Assembly: GCA_922989275.2 (NCBI GenBank)
Contig: OV277872.1
Location: 29,776,119 to 29,840,118 of the forward strand
Source of the DNA: Gari tellinella
Taxonomy: Eukaryota; Mollusca; Bivalvia; Cardiida; Psammobiidae
Direction of reading: 5' to 3'
Length of the DNA: 64,000 nt
In this document: piece by piece, positions 60,770-64,000 of the stretch
Layout: each line of letters starts with the position of its first letter
How positions within the stretch are numbered: position 1 is the stretch's first letter
The notes under the pieces: generated by a model
The model's input: only the letters and a program-made list of their open reading frames with translations
Told to the model about the DNA's origin: nothing
Databases searched by the model: none
Program-made: the position numbers and the translations under genes

Positions 60770-61013
60770 ACCCCTTTTACTCTCAATGGCGTCATTCAGC
60801 ACGTTTACAAACAGTTTGGATCCTGATCAGACGCCGCGTAACGCGGCGTCTGATCAGGATCAAAACTGTTTGACATTCTTTTTGAAATTTCTTCAGTCAT
60901 ATTGCTTTAAATTTAACTTTGAAACGATATGGCACCCATCAAAATTGAAGCAGACGACAATGAAACGGTGAAGGGGTAAACATCTAACGATTAATTTGGC
61001 AGCGAAATGAGTA
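60770..61013 (+). mobile_element. MITE-C, full length
   Basis: CCCCTTTTACTCTCAATGGC, perfect hairpin (CCTGATCAGACGCCGCGTAA and inverse), GAAGCAGACGACAATGAAAC, GATTAATTTGGCAGCGAAAT. Confidence 0.88.
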
Positions 61014-61176
61014 AGGGTTTGTATTAGATCGATGGGTTTTTCAGTTGCCTGCGCAATAGAACTCTCTGAGGGAATCATACAATAAATCAGCAAAGACAGG
61101 TCCGGCCGTGAATGATCACTTTTCAGATATTGTGAATGTCATTATGTGTAACGGTGAAAAAATGCGTCCACTTTTT

Positions 61177-62933
61177 AACAGAACAGAACAGAACATATGT
61201 TCCATTGACTTGTACATAGTACATCATAATATATACATGTAATATTATCTATAGCATATAACATATTCATATCATATTCAAAGTTATAACCAAATTGAAT
61301 ATAAAAGTCATATTAAAGTATGTAGTGCTAAGCAAATAGAGGATGAATTACGTACTATGAGTAAAGTTACAACGAAAGGAGAAAGCAGATTTAAGATATT
61401 TAGCAAGATTCAGTAAAGTGACATAATCTTCCGTTCGGAGCATTTCTATAAATTTAAACATGCTGGGTCTAATACAGTACAAATAATCCTTTTATATTAT
61501 ATTCATTTTGAAGTCTGAAAAACATGATCAGTTAATCATACAGTGGTATTCATCTTCTTGTTCTGTACTTCTGCAATACACAGAGCATCTCTCATCTAAA
61601 CTCATCCCTGAAAATGTTAATGGAGAATTTAGCCTAGTCCTTTATTTATTTTTGGGGTTGAGTTGACCATTATATCATTTAAAAATTATAAACAGGACTA
61701 ACCCTGATACACGTAGTTCTGCAAGATAACTCTGACCAGGGTCTACAAGGTGTACATAGGACAAGTGTATACGTCACAGGTGAAAGTGTTTGTTAATGAC
61801 GAGCATATAGTTACAGTTGAGAAGACGTTATTCTTAAATGCATAAAAAAGCAAATGCATTGTAATAAAATGTTAAAAATTGTTTGCAATAGAAAAAACAG
61901 TTTAAACGTAATTTAATATATTTGGAAAGAATTGTATAATACATTCAAAAAGACGATACTACTTTTTGCGGTTGTCTGAAAATATACATAAGGCATTTAG
62001 ACATTTAAATACATACTCTATCTTACAAATAAAGCTGTACATAGCACCTCAATGGTATTGTCTAAATACATGTATGGCAGCCTTCTAGCTATATACATGT
62101 ATGTATGTATATTTTTATTAAAAGGTTATGGTTGACATGGTGCATTTAGCTAAATTGATTTTAAAGGTTGAGTACACAATACATGGTTTTATGCTGGGGT
62201 GGAGAACGCAGCAGTACAGGCACTCATTATCAGTGGGCATTCGTTTTTCCGATAAAGCAGATTCGTTCAAAGTGACGGTATTGTTGACACTAATCTTACA
62301 TACATGATTTTGTAGAAGAGAATCTGAGTTAGAGATGAAAGAATAAGCAATAGCAGTTAATTTGTATTTTGAAAGACATCTGGTATGAAACTGTATGTTA
62401 CAGACGCTGTGTCAAAAAGGTACATACGAATACTTTAATTTTCTTTATATACACAGTGGATGAAAGATGAGTATTTTTAAAGGGAAATGATTTTTCGTTT
62501 TTCTTTCATTGAACTAAGCCTAAAGAGAACTGACATCGAGGGTTAGCAACACATCAATGCAATGTGCGATGATACCGCATCATTAGTATGATATATTGTT
62601 TGACCTACATTACACAATTTTTGCATATTAGTGTATAAAACAGGGCTTTGAAGTCTTAATTCACGCGTCATCTAATCAATTGACAACTACGGACATAAAC
62701 CCGGTAATTTGCTGTTTGATGCTGCAGTTGTGCTGTTCATTAGGGTCAATTATTAACGTCAGGTGAATTGATAACGCTAACGAGACAACTGTAGACAGTT
62801 ACAGCGGAGACTACCTTAATAATAGTATTCATCTTCGTATTGTCACGTGATGTTATATGTTTGTGAATATTTATATGTGACTAAGATGATGTACTTTGTA
62901 CAAATCTGAATACAATTATGTTCTGTTCTGTTC
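61177..62933. mobile_element. 1.76-kb element with AACAGAACAGAACAT inverted ends
   Basis: Left AACAGAACAGAACAGAACAT then TTGTACATAGTACATCA; right TGATGTACTTTGTACAAATC then ATGTTCTGTTCTGTTC. The reverse complement of the right aligns over about 45 bp with gaps. The interior is AT-rich, holds a degraded MITE-A (61812) and has no transposase. Superfamily unknown. Confidence 0.6.
61812..61935 (+). mobile_element. Degraded MITE-A inside the 1.76-kb element
   Basis: TACAGTTGAGAAGACGTTAT, AAAAAGCAAATGCATTGTAA, TAAAATGTTAAAAATTGTTT, GCAATAGAAAAAACAG, AATTTAATATATTTGGAAAG: hairpin lost. Confidence 0.65.
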
Positions 62934-63314
62934 TTATTCTTTACCAATAAACGCGTTTACGTTAAAACTATTATTTGAATTGAAATCGGTTTGAAGCCAG
63001 ATCAGACGCAGGGCACTTTATTATCAGGCGTTTGATCAGTCTCCAAAATGTTTGTCACTCAGAGTATAGAAACAGTTTGAGTTGTCATAGGTTGTACTTT
63101 TCTTCAATTTATTGCACTGCGTGTGCGTTTAAACAGGAACATAATGCCCATATACAATTTTCCAGATGCTTGCTTGAGTAGTCTATATGAATGTGTATAT
63201 CGTGTTTTACAACTATTGTTGATACAGGGAAGGGAACAATAATTAGGTTCGCCTGTATAATTCATACAAAATGTGTCATCTTCAAGGTCACAATTTGACA
63301 ACTTTTACAGCCTA

Positions 63315-63400
63315 GCCAGATTATTATTATACCAGATTTATATAGCGCTCTTTTCACACAGGGATTGTGCGTTCAAAAGCGCTTTACATGAAATAACACT
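63315..63400. repeat. TATATAGCGC dispersed repeat with ATT tail
   Basis: ATTATTATTATACCAGATTT, ATATAGCGCTCTTTTCACAC, GGGATTGTGCGTTCAAAAGC, CGCTTTACATGAAAT; inverse copy at 49375. Confidence 0.82.
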
Positions 63401-63419
63401 TATGTACCTATAAATCGTG

Positions 63420-63765
63420 AAAAGACAAAATAACTACAATTAGATCTGAAATAAAACATGAATAAACATATAAAAGACAGTCCCCCAAAACGGCGATCAC
63501 ATTACCCCCATCAATCAGCAATGAACCGACCGGCTAAGTATTGCCGACTGATATAAATAATGGTAGAGCGCCCAATGCAGGCCATCGACAAAACACAAAT
63601 AACTATAATTAGATCTAAAATAAATAAGAATAAACATACAAAAGACAGCCCCCAAAACGGCAATCATACTACCCCCATCAATCAGCAATGAACCAACCGG
63701 CTAAAGATTGCCGACCAATAGAAATAATAGCAGAGCGCCCAATGCAGGCCATCTAATGTAACATA
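63420..63765. repeat. 168-bp tandem repeat, 2 units
   Basis: AAATAACTACAATTAGATCT at 63429 and AAATAACTATAATTAGATCT at 63597; both continue with CAATCAGCAATGAACC and GAGCGCCCAATGCAGGCCAT. About 90% similar. No GACG tail is seen. Confidence 0.9.
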
Positions 63766-64000
63766 ACTAGGAATAATAGCATGCGACCATAACTAAAAAC
63801 CCTATAGAAGATCAATAACATTATTAAAAATGGTGAAAGCTGTCCACGAATTGTACCACAGACCACGCCAGCTGGTTTCAAAAGAGATCAGAGTTGTATC
63901 CCTACCATCAAAGATCCACCAGACAGGCATTGGTCAACAGTACAACCCCAGAACTAAACATTAGACCCATAACATATACAGAATGAACACAGCCCTAGGG
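63766..64000. other. Unassigned, runs off the window
   Basis: Nothing recognised; it may continue the element that holds the 168-bp repeat. Confidence 0.35.

Larger units (their letters stand above)
61149..63145 (-). mobile_element. MITE-A split by a 1.76-kb insertion
   Basis: Possible left end TAACGGTGAAAAAATGCGTC at 61149. The body resumes at 62934: TTATTCTTTACCAATAAACG, GCGTTTACGTTAAAACTATT, a degraded hairpin, GCGTGTGCGTTTAAACAGG. The left assignment is tentative; the right is secure. Confidence 0.6.

Noticed and set aside
1..64000. CRISPR array suggested by many regularly shaped palindromic repeats
   Set aside because: Spacing is irregular, repeats are hairpin centres of 200-400 bp MITEs with their own ends, and the genome is eukaryotic.
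1..64000. Bacterial-type terminators or attenuators at the GC-rich hairpins
   Set aside because: The hairpins lie in the middle of MITEs with no adjacent genes and no T-tract rule.

Overview
The window is eukaryotic, intergenic and almost wholly repeat-derived. I found no intact host gene, no rRNA and no convincing functional tRNA. Non-LTR retrotransposon tails, a mariner remnant, tandem arrays ending in GACG microsatellites and very dense MITEs in AT-rich DNA suggest a bivalve mollusc. A dreissenid-like heterodont clam or mussel is my best guess, from general familiarity and not from a search.

Most of the structure is a swarm of miniature inverted-repeat elements. The labels are mine. MITE-A (about 250 bp) has ends TACAGTGGAGAA; MITE-B (about 350-395 bp) TACAGTGCTCCCTC; MITE-E (about 205-215 bp) TACAGTAAAACCTC. 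MITE-C (about 245 bp) has ends TTAACCCTTTCA; MITE-D (about 190-213 bp) TTAACCCTTATCC; MITE-F (about 250 bp) TTAACCCTTTACC. Minor families are I (GGGCTCC-centred hairpin), K (ends CAGGGCTGCCAT), L (ends GCCCGTTTCATAAA), H (foldback with GGCTCC ends) and G (570 bp, GTCATTTC repeats). Families A-D carry one central hairpin (core 1: CAAACAG, a short variable spacer, then GATCAGACGCC). E and F carry another (core 2: TTAAAGC, then CAGAA). Both cores occur with TA-type ends (A, B, E) and with TTAA-type ends (C, D, F). This two-by-two combination is the most interesting thing in the window. Strand for A is + when the GTTTAAACGC side comes first; strands for the other families follow the reference copy named in their entries.

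Layout. 0-3 kb: an 800-bp pyrimidine microsatellite, a 161-bp tandem array and a GGGCC-rich short repeat. 3.4-11.2 kb: an old dispersed duplication (3.4-4.7 with 10.1-11.2), a local duplication (7.6-9.05) and many MITEs. 14-17 kb: a TTAA-flanked composite inside a MITE-F, a LINE reverse-transcriptase tail and a tandem array. 17.8-23.5 kb: a duplication whose first copy holds element G and whose second copy is the empty site. 25.3-26.3 kb: a 497-bp tandem duplication with a MITE-A at the same site in opposite orientations. 31.8-45 kb: the densest MITE nest, with F in C, F in E, B in A, B in B and A in a TTAA element. 49.9-54.3 kb: a broken mariner transposase and a three-level nest (L containing a LINE containing a hAT-like element). 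54-64 kb: further MITEs, a tandem array, foldbacks, a 1.76-kb insertion in a MITE-A and a 168-bp tandem repeat.

No operon or pathway can be described. The coding traces are decayed transposable-element genes plus one unassigned decayed frame. Many small reading frames here are translations of the MITE hairpin arms.
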